DNA of 64,000 bases from Priapulus caudatus. Lineage: Eukaryota > Priapulida > Priapulimorpha > Priapulimorphida > Priapulidae. The notes below the pieces were generated by a model. The model was given only the letters and a program-made list of their open reading frames with translations. It was not told where the DNA came from and did no database searches. Where the stretch lies: the NCBI RefSeq assembly GCF_000485595.1, contig NW_014577706.1:62638-126637 (forward strand), read 5' to 3'. Numbering within the stretch: the first letter of the stretch is position 1; each line of letters begins with the position of its first letter. Positions 45,759 through 58,329 of the stretch are shown here, one piece after another. The position numbers were made by a program, and so were the translations under genes.

Positions 45759-45894
45759 AAAGGATTTACGAGCAGTTGCATAATAACCTAAATGCTCTAT
45801 AGTCATAAAGACGAAGATTTATTATAAATAATAAATCTTCGTCTTTATGACTATAGAGCATTTAGGTTATTATGCAACCGCTCGTAAATCCTTT
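45759..45894. mobile_element. Near-perfect palindrome (hairpin MITE) in a USF3 intron
   Basis: From AAAGGATTTACGAGCAGTTG to CAACCGCTCGTAAATCCTTT the two 66-bp arms differ at a single position, around an ATAAAT-type centre. It lies 60 bp after the donor of the basic-region exon. No coding content. Confidence 0.85.
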
Positions 45895-46137
45895 GACATC
45901 CCTGACTTGCCTATCCAATATGCCTTAATTTGTAACAAATTTTTACGTTTTACCATTCCAACACAGTCATGCTATGTTTTCACAGCTCGATGTATACGTT
46001 TTCAAACTGATTGAGTTTACCTGTGTGTTAAGGCCGCTTATGACATTATTTGACTTAATCGATTCCAGTTGGTAAAACTCCCTCCTGTGCCCTTTCCCAT
46101 CCATCCATAAATGACACATCTGAAAAACCTTAACTAG

Positions 46138-46485
46138 CAGGGGTCGAAATAATCGATGGTCCGGTGGTCCGGGGCCAGCAAATAATCAGGAGGACCATCA
46201 GATTTTCAAAGTCAATGGTCCGACGGACCATTGAATATTTTGGTCTCATTTTACGGTAATTTTCTTTGAAGTTTTCACATTCCAATATACGATTAAAGTG
46301 AATAAACAATTACTGTATCGTTTGATACATTTATTGTAGGTGAATAATTAAACCATTTTATCACCATGTAAAATGTCTTTCTTACGCTTGCACACCGCAT
46401 TACTTTTGGAGAACAATTTGAAATTTAGGAGGACCATATAAATTTCAAACTAGATGGTCTCCAGGACTCATTATTTCTACCCCTG
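46138..46485. mobile_element. CAGGGGTCGAAAT-family TIR element in a USF3 intron
   Basis: It starts CAGGGGTCGAAATAATCGAT and ends ATTATTTCTACCCCTG. The interior has GGTCCGACGGACCATT and related GGTCC dyads. A second copy of the right end (TTATTTCTACCCCTGCCTAG) follows at 46522-46538. Confidence 0.75.
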
Positions 46486-46587
46486 CCTAGGTAATAGACC
46501 TTCCTGTATGTAAATACTTATTTCTACCCCTGCCTAGGGGAAAACCCTATGCATGATTTTGTGCTTATAGAAACATTGCATTTGCAG

Positions 46588-46684
46588 AGTTTGGTGAAGA
46601 TTCTTGATGAAGCTGCAGATTACGTGACTGCAATAAAAGCCCAAAATGAAGAATTCATGATGGGTAACGGAGATGACGTGAAAG
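46588..46684 (+). CDS. usf3: USF3-like transcription factor, bHLH exon 2 (helix 2)
   Basis: The acceptor ATTTGCAG and the donor GTGCGTCT bound 97 nt. It encodes SLVKILDEAADYVTAIKAQN, then EEFMMGNGDDVK. Human USF3 has MILDQAFKYITELKRQNDEL and then NGGNN. The phases fit: it starts in phase 0 after KL, and the leftover G joins TG of the next exon to make Val. Confidence 0.9.
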
Positions 46685-46922
46685 GTGCGTCTGGTCGTAA
46701 TGGCGAGAGTGCGTACGAATTACCGCGACAGCTCACGATTACAATTATACAATTATTTACAATTACAATGAGTTTTGTTCGCACCCTATTAAGTAACGTT
46801 AAATTTTGTTTCTACTTCTCTCACCGCACAGCTTTATTTTCCATATATATGCCTTGCATCCCACCCAGATGAGGTGGACTAACTTACTAATGTCTCCTCG
46901 ACGAAATCCTCTCCCGTTGCAG

Positions 46923-49900
46923 TGAAAGTAATCAAGGAGCTTCGCGCGAAAGTCGAACGGCTCGAGAACTCGATCAAGGAACGCGAGGCGATTCTCGACA
47001 GAGCTTTCGGTGACAACCCGAGCCTGCTGTGGAAGTACAAGTCGGGCGGCAAGGACGCGAAAGAGAACAGCAGCAGCAGCAGCAGCAGTAACAGCGTCGT
47101 CGGCTGCCCGGATTCAACCAATCAGAACCTGACGGCGAGCAGCCGCTCGCGAAAGAAGAGCAAGGTGACGATCAGCACGCAGCTGGAGCTTCGCGACAAC
47201 GCCGCCGCCGCCGCCGCGCAGATGACGGCTGCCGTCACCACCGCGGGGCTGCAGCCGCCGGGCGTGCAGCTGCAGGCACCCGGCGCGGCGTCGGTCGATG
47301 CCGTCAACCCGTCCGCTTGTCCGACGATCATCGTCACGCCGGGCGGCTACATTGTGATACCTCCGAACGCCAACAGATTCGGTGGCGCGGCCGGCGGGGT
47401 AGCTACGCCGAGCATGGGGATGATTCCCCAATTAACAAATGGCATGGTGGCCGCAGGCGCTCTCGGCAACGTCCTGATGCCCCAGGCCGCGCCCGGGAGC
47501 CAGGGCGCGCCCGGTAACGTCCTGATGCCCCAGGCCGCGCCCGTCAACGTCATGGTGTCCCAGGCCGCGCCCGGCAACGTCCTGGTGCCTCAGGTCGCGA
47601 CCGGGAGCCAGGCCGCTCCCACGAACGAGTTGCAGCAGCTGCCGCAGCTGATCTCTGCAGATTATCAAACGTACGCGGAAGGCAGCGGCGGCGGCGCGAG
47701 CATGAACGGCATGCCGAATCTACTCGTGCACAATGGCCAACCGAGCATCGCCAACGCGGCCAGCAACGGTAGTAGCGGCGTTGTCACGCACAGGTACCTC
47801 GCTTCAAACTTTGTGCAGCCGCCTGTCATTCATACGCAGGCTGACGGCGAATGCGAGGAGAGGCGGTCGCAGCATGCGGCGGCGGAGGATGGCGCCCAGC
47901 AGAGAGCAGCGGTGCAGACGCCACAGGGCGGGTCCGCACCGCAGCACGTCGTCACGGCGACGAGCTGGGCGCTGAGCGGCGCGCGCGTCTCGTCCGGCAT
48001 CGACGCGGCGATGCAGCAGCAGCAGCACGGCGACGGCGTGACGAAGATCACGCAGGTCATCCCGTACAACTCGCCGCTCGTGTGTCCCGCGGTGACGGCC
48101 CCCGGCGGCGGCGGCACGCCCTTCACCGCCGCCGCCGGCGGAAGCCTCATGCAGGTGCGCCTCAACGGGCAGGTGTTCTACATCAATGAAAGCGGTGTGC
48201 CGATCGCGACCCCGACTCTCGCCTCGCCTGGCCTCGTGCTGTCTCCGGCGACGGTGGACGACGGCGCCGCTAGGGCTGCGGCGGGCGCCACCGTCGTCGC
48301 GCCGGTGTCGCGTGCGCACGTTGGCGGTCACGCGGAGGCTGGTCGCTCGCCGCTCACTTCGCCGTCGATCACCCAGGCTCCGAAGCCGATGCTCTTGCAG
48401 CAGCAGCAGCAGCAGCAGCCATCGTCGCTCCTCTTTCAGCCCAGCAACGGCGCACAGCCACCGGCGAATCCGCAGTTTGTGAGCAAGGCTGCCGCGCCGG
48501 TGAGCGCGCAGCATCCGGGCAACCTCGGACAGCTGCTCACAACGAATCCGCTGCTAACGTCGGCGGCGGCGGCGGGGACGAGGTCTTCCCCTCTCCTGCC
48601 AACGTCGCAGCATCAGTCGGCAGCGGCGAGTTTTGCCGGCGGCGTGCCCGCGTCGACGGCCGGCGGTGCCGTACTGCTCATGAATGCGAGCGGCGGCGGC
48701 GGAGCCGGGTACCCGCAGGCGCTCATGCTGCCCAACGGTCAGATCGTGCCCGTCGTCAGTCAGCCGTCGTCGCTGTTCACGAGCGGCGGCTGCGTCGGTT
48801 CGACGGCCAGCGTCGGCGTGACGACCGGGACGAGCGGCGGCGGCGGCGGGATCGGCAGCTCTGTCGTCACCATCCTCCAGCAGCAGCAGCAGCAGCAGCA
48901 GGGGAAGTCGTGCGAGAGCGCGGCGGCGATCGCGCAGAGCCCCAGCAAGACGAAGAAGCACGCGGCGGCCGGCCAGGTGCAGCCGCTCATCAGCATTGCT
49001 CCCACTGCCGCCTCCGCTAAGCCCGTCGCGAGTCAGGAGAGCGCGCGCGCGACGACGCCGATCGTCATCAGTCTGCCGTCGGCCGCCGCCGAGCGACTGC
49101 CGCTGTACAAGAGTCTGCCGAAGATGCTGACGAACGCTCACGGCAAGACGGCGCAGCGGAAGATACAGCCGAAGCCGTCGCATGCGTCTCCCGAGCCGCC
49201 GCCGCCGCGGACGAAGACCGCCGCCGCCGGGAAGCCGTCGAAGAAGAGGAAGGCGGTGCGGCAGGTGCCCGCCGAGGACATCCTCGCGAAGGCCATGACC
49301 GAGTCGATATTCAATCTCTGCGACGTGTCGCCGCCCATACGGCCGACGGAGAGCGATCGCGCGGTGACGCCGGCGGCGCCCCCTGCGTGCGAGGCGCCGG
49401 CAGACGTGGCGTCGGTCGTCGCCGTGTCGCCGGACAGCAGCACGCAGCCGGACGAAAGCCGAGCGAAGTCGGTGGCGGCGGCGTGGAACGCGGACGACAA
49501 CGACGAGATTCTAAACTCGCCCGGCGGACTCGTGATTTCCGAGCCGGCCGCCGACTCGAGCTCACTGCCGCAGAGTGCGGCCGACGCGCCGGCGGTCGCC
49601 GAGGTGGGCGTCGACGCGCCCTCGGCCGTCGCCGCGACGACGGAGAAACCGGCCAGGGCGCCGTCGAAGAAGAAGCGACGTTCGCACAGCGACGCGTCCG
49701 AGGCGCCGTCGAAACCAAAGAAGTCGAAAAAGAGCAAGACTAGGGACTGTGAGAACGCGGTGGTGGCAGTGACAGCAACGGCTACGTCCGACGGAGGGAG
49801 GACAGGCGCGGCGGCGGCGGCGTTCCCGCTGCCGGACCCTTACGACTTTGACGACTCTGAGATCGTGAACGAGCGCGTGTCGGCGTCGCTGACCGGCTCG

Positions 49901-51277
49901 AGGGCGGCGCAAGTGTCGAGGAGAGCCGACACCTCCAGCGCATCGGCCGACGGTCGCCGCGGCGACGGCGCGGCGACGGTTGAGCCGCGCGACCAGGGCA
50001 AGGACGGAGGAGACGCGAAACACAAGGGCGGCGGAGCGCATAAGAAACAGAAGGGCGGCACGGCGGACGAGGGCACGTCGAGGGAGGTGTACTCGGTGCA
50101 CGTGCTCGTTAGTTCGGCGAACGCTGCTCCCGCTTCGGAGACCGTGAAGCCCACCACGCTCGCCGCGTCGGATGCTGCGAGCACGCCGATGACGATGCTG
50201 CATGTGCGGACGACGGATCCGAGCGGCGCGGGAACAAACAGCTTCCCGATATTGCACCTGCCGAGCCCGGTCGGTCACGACAGCTCGGCCGAGAACAGCT
50301 TCCTGAACTTTCTCAATCTGTCTCCGCCAGTCTCTCAGTTGATCGAGCCGCCGGGAAAGGAACCGAATCTGCCCGGCGTGAGTTTGCTCGCTCTTTGGCA
50401 GCAGCCGAAAGAGCAAGAGTCTAGTTTAGAGCAGCAGAATGTTCCGGGCAAGCTGACGAACGAGAAACACGAAGAGCATCAGATGCCGGCGCAACATAAA
50501 GAACTGCCTCAAATTGGGCAGTTGAAGCCGAACAAGGCGGACAAGCTGTTGGTGACAGCGTCCCCGCAACGTCACGAGAAGCAACATGCACAGCAACAGC
50601 AGCTACAACAGCAGCAACATCACCCGCAGCCGCAAAAGAGTGGCGGCGACGCACAGAAACCGTGTGAGAAGAAAGATGTACATCGCGAGCAGAAAGACCC
50701 ACAGCAGAAACAGCACTTAAACTTAGAGCTTCCTAAGCCACAGCAGGAGGAGCGAGCACAAGCACAGCAGCAGAAGGACGTGCAACCGCAGCAGCAGGAG
50801 CAGGCGCAGCCACACCAGCAAAAAAATATGCATCCATTGCAGCAGAAAGAGGTGCAACCACAACAGCAGAAAGAGATGCAACCGCAGCAACAAGAGCAGC
50901 ATCATACTGCTGCGCAGAATCCAATGCAACATGGGCCGTTGAAACAGCCGCACGTGCACCATAGTCAGATGTCTCATTCACAGCAGCTGCATCATCACCA
51001 ACAGCACAAACCGCTTCATCCGTTGCTACAGCAACCGCAGTTGAAGCAGCCACAGCAAATGCATACGTTGCATTACTCGAAATCAAAAGAATCTGACGAT
51101 TACTCACTGTCTCATCAGAAAGAGCCGCATCAACAGCCGTTACTCCCACAACATCAACAGCACCTGCACCAGCAACAACAGCAGCAACAACAACAGCAGC
51201 AGCAGCAGCAGCAACAACAGCAGCAGCGACAACAACAGCAGCAACAACAGCAACAACAACAACAGCAGCACCAACAA

Positions 51278-51308
<31 letters not shown>

Positions 51309-53959
51309 CGCCAAAGGTTTCGCATCAGAAACACCAAGTTCACCCATGTCAGCCACCACAGAAACAGCCACAAAGAGGTTCATCCAAGACACCTAAGGGA
51401 CAGACAGAGACGCCGGTACAAACGCCAGCGCAGGTATCGGCGTGCTCTGTGAAAAACGTGCCCAGAAGTGGCGAGACTAACATCGGAGTCGTGCCTTTTG
51501 TAGAGAAAGACATCTACGTGCACAAGTCTCTCGGACAGATGTCTGTCGGCGAACAGACTGCTCCTGTGTTCCATCATTCGTCGGGCCTTTCGCCGCATAT
51601 TCCTTCCGCATTTCCAGGTTACGGCTCGCAGCCGCACCCGTCATTGCTGCTTCCTCCAGCTGAACCCTCTGTTCCGTCCTTGCCTTTCTCAAGTCCGTCT
51701 GTCAGTGCCTCCATGCGGCCAAACGAATTGAACAACGCGTACCACTTTGGTTTCGTTCCCCCGCTCAGTCGCGACCCGGTGCCGCCGTATTCGCAGAGTA
51801 CTCGGAATCGCAAAAGCAGTGCCAAGGTGTATTCGTCGCAGGACGACCTGGTGAGATTTACCGGCCACCAGCACAGCAGGCCCGGCGATCCGCTGCCACA
51901 TGTCGCTCCCATGCAGAGAGCACAGCCAGCTAGCGCTTACCGGCAGCCGTCGCCCGTCCCCGGCCGGCATCAGCCGCCGCCGCACAGTCCCGCGCGGTCG
52001 GCGGTCGACAGCGCTCAGCTGATGCAGGCGTCGGTCGCCGCGGCGACGGGCCATGCGCAGCAGCAGCAGCAGCATTTGCTGCACCACAGCGTCGCCACGA
52101 CGACCGCGCAGCACGCGCCGATCACGACGATCGCTCACAGTAGCTCCGGCCGCCTCTCCGTCTCGTCGTCCGCCGCCGCCGGCGGCGGCGCGCACATGGC
52201 AAACGTCGCGAGCGCCGCACGCCAGGTGGCGCCGCCGTCGCGCGGCGTCGGCGCGATGCCGGAGCGGCGATACTCGGACGATCGCAGCCAGCCGGGTGGT
52301 TCCTCTGCAACTACGTTCACTGCAGACACGCTGATCAGCCGCGCGCGCGTCGGCAACGTGCGCGCACCGCCGGTCTCCCAGATCGCGAAGGACGTGGTGC
52401 CGCCACCGCAGCAGCAGCAGCAGCAGCAGGCGGACAAAGGAACGCTGTCGTACTCGGCCGAGAACCTAATGCAGTCGCACGGCGGAGGGCGCGGCGCGGC
52501 AGTGCAGCCGTCGGCGATCGCGCCACACGGCAAGGACGTGGCACACCAACCGCAGCAGCAGCTGCAGCAGCTGCAGCAGCAGCCGATGAACGAGTCGCAC
52601 GCGAGCGGCTGGTCTTTCCTACCTGCGGCGCCAGAACGCGCCACCTCTGCCCGGCCGCCGCCGTCGTTCTCCTTCTACCAGCCGTTCGCGCCGAACCCTT
52701 TCCAGGAGGCGCCGGCGAACGCGTCGCTCGTGCCGGAGATCCGCCACCACGGCCACGCCGCGGGCGGCAACCAGTTCATGCCACAGATGGCGCCACATGA
52801 CGCGACGGCGACGAGCCGCGCCGCCGCTGTGCACCACTTCCCGGCTCTGCAGCACAACGAGATGCTGGAAGCGCCCGCGCGGCGCGGCATCAACCCCGTG
52901 TCCGGATTCAGCCCACAGGCCTCCGTCTCGCAGCCGCCGCATTTCGCGAGCAGCGGCGCCGGCGGACAGCAGTCTCCGCACTTCTCCGTGGGTTACGGAC
53001 ACCGGAGCGCGCTCGCTCTGCCCGACGCCGCCGCGCTGCAGACCGCTGCCGGGAAGAACACGGAGCAGGCCTCCGCGCCTGTCGCCGCGCCGCCGTATCA
53101 CGCGCCGGCGCCCGACCGCAAGAAGAGCAAGGCGAGCCAGCAGCAGAAGCAGGTGAAGTCCGGCGGCGGGAGCCGGCAGCGGAAGGCGGCCGCAGCCGTC
53201 GAGGTCGACACGAACCTGTCGAACTCGATCTTCGAGCCGTCGTCGATGGGAGCGATGACGCCGTACTTCCCCGTGCCGGCGCTGTCGCCGCAGCAGCGCA
53301 GCGACGTCCCGACGTACCACCTCGTCGCCGCCGCCAATAACAACCTGCTGAACGCTCACGCCGCGCGCGCCCCCTCGCGCTGCGGCAGCACCGCCGCCGC
53401 CGCCGCCGCGCAGCCCCCCGGCCGGCCGGCCGACGCGGCGAGCGGACCGCTCAACCCCGTGTTTCCGCCGCGCTCGCAGGCGTCGCTCTCGGGGTTGAAC
53501 GCGAACCCGCAGTTTGCGATGAACGCTGCGGCGGCGGCGGCGGCGGCGCACGCCGGCCCGCAGATCACGCCGCACGGCAGCAGCAGCCACGTGCCCAACT
53601 TCAACCTGAGCAAGATCTTCCCGGACATGAACGCGCCGTCGCAGAACGACGTCGGCGGCGGCGGCGGTCTCGGCATCGCGCCGATGAAGTTCCCGCACGG
53701 CGGTAACCTGCTGTCGTCTCAGCCGCCGCCGCAGATGGAGCCCCACAACGTGCAGCTGCACTCGCAGGGCCCGCCGCTCTACCACAACCGCCCGCACCCG
53801 CCGCCGCCTGTCCTCCACAACGCGATGAGCATTAACAGCATCCTCGGCCACAACCCGCACGGCTTCGAGCGTCCGCAGATGCCGCCGCACATGGCGCTGA
53901 ACGGCACGGCGATGACGCCGTCGTTTCATCACCCGCACGGCCCTCACGTCATCTGGTAG
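46923..53959 (+). CDS. usf3: USF3-like transcription factor, giant terminal exon
   Basis: The acceptor CCCGTTGCAG is followed by about 2,345 codons to TAG at 53957. The first 45 residues, VKVIKELRAKVERLENSIKE through DNPSLLWKYKSGGK, match the USF3 segment EEIKKLRKQLEEIQ...DDPTIHWKG and form a coiled coil. Most of the rest is disordered and rich in Ala, Gly, Ser, Pro and Gln. A His/Gln-rich region ends in a polyQ at about 51170-51310; human USF3 also has a polyQ in its second half. Conserved C-terminal motifs are present: LSYSAENLM (about 52447), SNSIFEPSSMGAMTPYFPVP (about 53218), FNLSKIFPDM (about 53599) and SINSILGHN (about 53827). With the bHLH exons the protein is at least 2,410 aa; human USF3 is about 2,245. 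It is nuclear and expected to bind E-box DNA. The strong GC bias produces many long shadow frames on the minus strand. Confidence 0.92.
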
Positions 53960-54058
53960 TCGTGTAAATATGCTTGCACTTTTAGTAAGGCAATATTAGT
54001 TACAGGCGGGTAATAAGAGCCGTCCTTGCCGAGCTAAATGTATCTGGTAGCGTCCGTT

Positions 54059-54064
54059 AATAAA
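54059..54064 (+). terminator. Poly(A) signal AATAAA after USF3
   Basis: AATAAA lies 100 bp after the USF3 stop. The block around it (TTTAGTAAGGCA...TTACAGG) is imperfectly repeated at 53983-54005 and 54073-54097. Confidence 0.55.
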
Positions 54065-57000
54065 TATGCCACATTTAGTAAGGCATATTATTACAGGTCG
54101 TCGGTAATACTAGGGCCATCTGCTTGAGAGAGATGACCGTGCGTGCGTAATAACAAATTATAATGTCTCGAATGTTGTCGCTAGCTCGGCCAATGTTCGC
54201 GTGCGTGTTATGCGTGCACATGCCAAAATGTTGCTCAGCGTCACTAGCGTTACCTGGTATTGTTTTTAGAACTGTCCTATCACAACACTGATTGTTAGGC
54301 ACGCTGGCTGTTAGTGAAAACAGGTGGATAGGTCAATTCTTGGAATCTGTATGGAAGGTCGTACGTTTCTTCATAGTCCTCTCGCATTTTACGAATGTGT
54401 ATGGTTCTTTCTTTAGTAGTTGAAAAGTCTTTTTTTTCTGTCCAGGATTTGCCACCAGTGACAAGCAGTCTAGTCATAATTATTGTCGAAAGAGTGACAC
54501 GTTTCGCGTGCCTGGTGGCTTAGCAACCCCTAATTACACATCTTGATTAACGAGTGAAAACAATTACTGCTAGGCTGGTCCTGTTATGTAATCCAGAATT
54601 AACTGAAGAGCTTTAGTACGGTTACTGTGGTTGATTGGCTTGTGTGTGCATGTGCCTGAGTGATCCACTCGTGTTTTCTACCGATCATTTATGCTACGCC
54701 ATTTTAAGGAAATGGAATTTTCCGAATTTCTTAACCCTCACAAAGATATGTTTATATACATGTCAACGCTTGTTTTGTCAACAATGTCTGGTAATATGCG
54801 TATGTAATTTTGCAATATGTATGTCTTGGCCTCACCTATGTTAGCTTTTTAGAATTTGAGCTGCATCATTCACTCTACAACCACACAAAGCTGTGCTCTT
54901 ACATAAGGTACTACTATTACTAAGCAATAAGAACTGAACTGTAATATATCATACCACCATGGCATGTGCCAGTTAGGAAGTTTAATGTTGCCACCGTGGT
55001 GCCACCGTAGTGCCACTAAACTCCGCGTTACTGTGGTCACGTGGTTCATTGTGTATTACGAGTGCACTGGTAGTGACATATCAATAAATTACGCTCTGTT
55101 GATGCTTGCTTGTAGGTGTACGGTTGAAACCTTCAGTACATTGTGAAATCTGTACATGTATTTTGTACATTGCGTTATTTGAATTGTAGATTTCCTTATG
55201 CGTGATTGCTTGACAGGAATCATATTATGAATATGATTTTGTGTCACAATTTCTGACGGAGTGACGCATGCTCCAAACTATATGTACAGATTAAACATCT
55301 TTTATGAAAATTATTGTTGTGGCTGGTTGGCTCTGGCGTTTTGTAATTTTGGTGTAGCCAATTTTTCCAGTGCTAATTTGGTGTAAGAGTCATCGCAAAA
55401 GCACATTGTACATGAATGTCTAGCGTTGTGACTTTATGCGGTACGTTTGTACAAGTTCAGGGTTCAGATCGTGGAAAATAGATATTTCAACAAGGAAAGT
55501 GCATGCTGTTCAATCGGGTATTTTTTAAAGGTTGAATTCTGTACGATATGTGTATATACGTATGTAGACTTTGTGAAGAGTTTTCACGGTTTGTACTAAC
55601 GTATTGGTTCTGCACAACTGATTGCTGCAGTACTGCATATATAGCGGATACGTTTCACACACCCCTCCCGAATATTGTTATTTTCCGCTAGCTTAACGCG
55701 TGATGGCGTTCCTACATCGAAGCTTTATTATGATCGTAATGTTGTGTTTGTGTGTGTGTGTGTGTGCGTGCGTGTGTGCGTGCGTGAGTGCGTACGTATG
55801 TATTTTTGTACGTGATTGCAGAGAATATTTGTCTCGGTCGGATTATTTATGGTGTATTTTAGTTGTATTTTCTGTTGTGCAGCTTCGCGTTTCGACATTT
55901 TCGTACGTAGACATTCATGTGGTTGTGAAAACGGCGGAGAATTTTTTAAGCTAGCGCGCGATCGTTGGTAATTGTGTGAAAGGCAACAGGGGAATACATA
56001 CGTTGCTATTAAACCTGGCTATTCGTACAAAGCCAGCAGCTGTTCTCATGCTGCACTACGGGAACTTGTGGCGAAAAATGCTCGTGTCGTTTGTTTCATA
56101 TATATATATAATGTGTGGGTGTGTGTGATATTGCCAGGAGTATATGAATACAGATTCATTTCACTGTTTGTGTACTCCTGATATGATATTACATATGATA
56201 ATGATATGATATGATATGGTATGCATGATATTATATTATATATGAGATAATCCGTGAACTGTAAAAATAGACAAACAGATTTTTTTCGGCACAGGCACGT
56301 GTGTGTGTACAGCATCATAACATGGCAGTTAACTAGCAATGGCAGTGGTTTTCGCAGCGTGTCGCACAGTATATGTGCGGCTATTAACTTGCCGTGGAAT
56401 TCCTTGCTGGCGTACGCTGGATGTTGGAATTCTTTTATCATTTTGTTGTTGAGCAATTTTAATGCATGTACAGAATCAGTTTTAATGAAACGTAGCTCAA
56501 ATTCTCGATGTATTACGTGGTTAATTAGTTGTGTGTAGGTTACGAGCGCCCGCAAAATAGTACGTGTACATTTTTGTTTCTATGCGGCTGCCTAATACCT
56601 TTAGTTTATTCCTTGTATAGGTCAGTACGCATGTAAGTATTTATATATGTGAACGTAAATCGGCGTAAATCAGTGTAGGGTATAAAGGAAAACTGTTTAA
56701 CATCGTAAGTGTGTAAGGTAGAGGGTTCCGGCGATTGTCCACAACCCCTCTCTCTTGTTTGTAACCATATTACTTTTCTTTCGGTAATCACGGACTCGCC
56801 CTACCCTTGCGTTTCTACAGGGTTTCCGTTTGTGTTTCGTGTGACAGACAGTTATACTGCTTGGCATGGAAAGATATGTCAGTCGCTAAACTGTAGGTGC
56901 GACGGTGCCGATTTCCTATGAATACCTGTGGTAGTTTTATATTTACTGATGTATATGCCCAGAAAGAATTCGGTTACATATTTTTCTACTTCAGAAAAGG

Positions 57001-57745
57001 AAATGAACGGGACGTCAATAAGCAGTCCAATTCATGATGTTGATATCTTGATTATGGCATCTTGCATAAATTACGTTTTATTAGTATAGAATGCGTGAAG
57101 TAACTCATCACATCGTTAAATCAGTGTCAGAGAGAACTGTGTCGTGTGAGAGTAATCGGTCATTGCGATGATTCCGCGCTGCGCGTCCAGCATTTCCGTG
57201 GCTGTAGATATTCTCACGGATGCGTGATAACACTGATATAGCAGCAGTCCTAGTTTTGTACATATACCAAAATACGCTCATTATTATATATACCCGAATG
57301 ATATGTATATAGTGATCTCACACGTCCGTAATCTTGTGAAGTAACAGTTTGATCGTGTAATTGCTATTTGCTTTTATTGCTAGTGTTGCAGCAGGGGGAA
57401 GAAACGCTAAACGTATAGACTGGAGAACTGACTGTACTACTGGTACGAATAGAGTAGACGTAGTAGAACGTTGCGTATTCAGTCTTCCAGCATAATTGCA
57501 TTTTACGTGTGTGGACCTTTTCCATACTATCACACTGTTTTATAATGTAGTAAAAGAACGCTTTTTGGATCGTGTGACTGAAGTCGTTTGCATGTGAGCA
57601 ATATGTTTAAATATAGTTGCCTTATATTTCAGAACATTTTACGCTTGTGTGTCTTGTTATTGTTTACTTTTATATTTATTCAATATAGTATGTTCGTTTC
57701 TGCGATTCCAAATATCCGACCTCCGCATCTAATATTCTATATAAG
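54065..57745. other. USF3 downstream region
   Basis: AT-rich sequence, possibly an extended 3' UTR at its start. It contains a GT tract (55744-55785), a CCAGGAG mini-hairpin (56134-56180) and a GATAT tract (about 56180-56240). No gene is supported; several 60-170-aa open frames on both strands resemble nothing I recognise. Confidence 0.5.
56134..56180. mobile_element. CCAGGAG mini-hairpin, copy 5
   Basis: The ends CCAGGAGTA and TACTCCTG pair. An inner stem TGAAT-ACAG-ATTCA lies between. It is followed by ATATGATATT, as in other copies. The pairing is less extensive than in copies 1-4. Confidence 0.5.
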
Positions 57746-57747
57746 AC

Positions 57748-58034
57748 ACGTCAGGGCCGTAGGCTGAGCAAATCTCTAGGGGGACAGTGGCGGATCCACG
57801 ATTTCAAGGACGGGGTGAGAAACAGGTGGGGGTCTGGGGGGTCCTCCCACAGAACATTTAAAAATGTAGATTCGCAGGACGATGGTATCTTGAGGCAACT
57901 TCGAGTTAGGCCTTATTCTGACTACGGACATTCCCCACTTAGATAGAACACATTTTTTTTTAATTTTGCTTCCAAAATCTGGTGCGGTGTTATTACACCT
58001 GCCCCCCCCCCTGCGCTACCACGGCCCTGGCACT
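57748..58034. mobile_element. TIR element with CAGGGCCGT ends
   Basis: CAGGGCCGTAGGCTGAGC at the left and CTACCACGGCCCTG at the right are inverted. The interior holds CAGTGGCGGATCCACG and a G-run followed by a C-run near the ends, a pattern of many invertebrate non-autonomous DNA transposons. No clean target duplication was seen. Confidence 0.6.
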
Positions 58035-58329
58035 TGTCATTACGCTGGACCAGGTCTGCTGAAGTTGCGGCAAAAAGGCTCTAGAGCAGATGAAAAACCA
58101 AGTAGTCCTCTGCAGTTGCCGTTAATTATTATGTCATTTACGATAGCTCGAAATCACTATTAGGTGACATTATGCCATTATAATATTAAATTGAAACAAA
58201 TAAAACGTTAGGAATGAACATATTATCCCCCACTGAGTCATAACTCTGTCATATCTCTCTGCTTTTACCAACCCACCATGATGTCCACGATAATGGTCTA
58301 GTTGATAGCGTCGTGCAAGTCATTGGGGG

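Noticed and set aside
52619-53947. Minus-strand Arg-rich open frame of 442 aa under USF3
   Set aside because: It is antisense to a GC-rich USF3 coding exon with conserved motifs; composition and lack of splice or start context mark it as a shadow.
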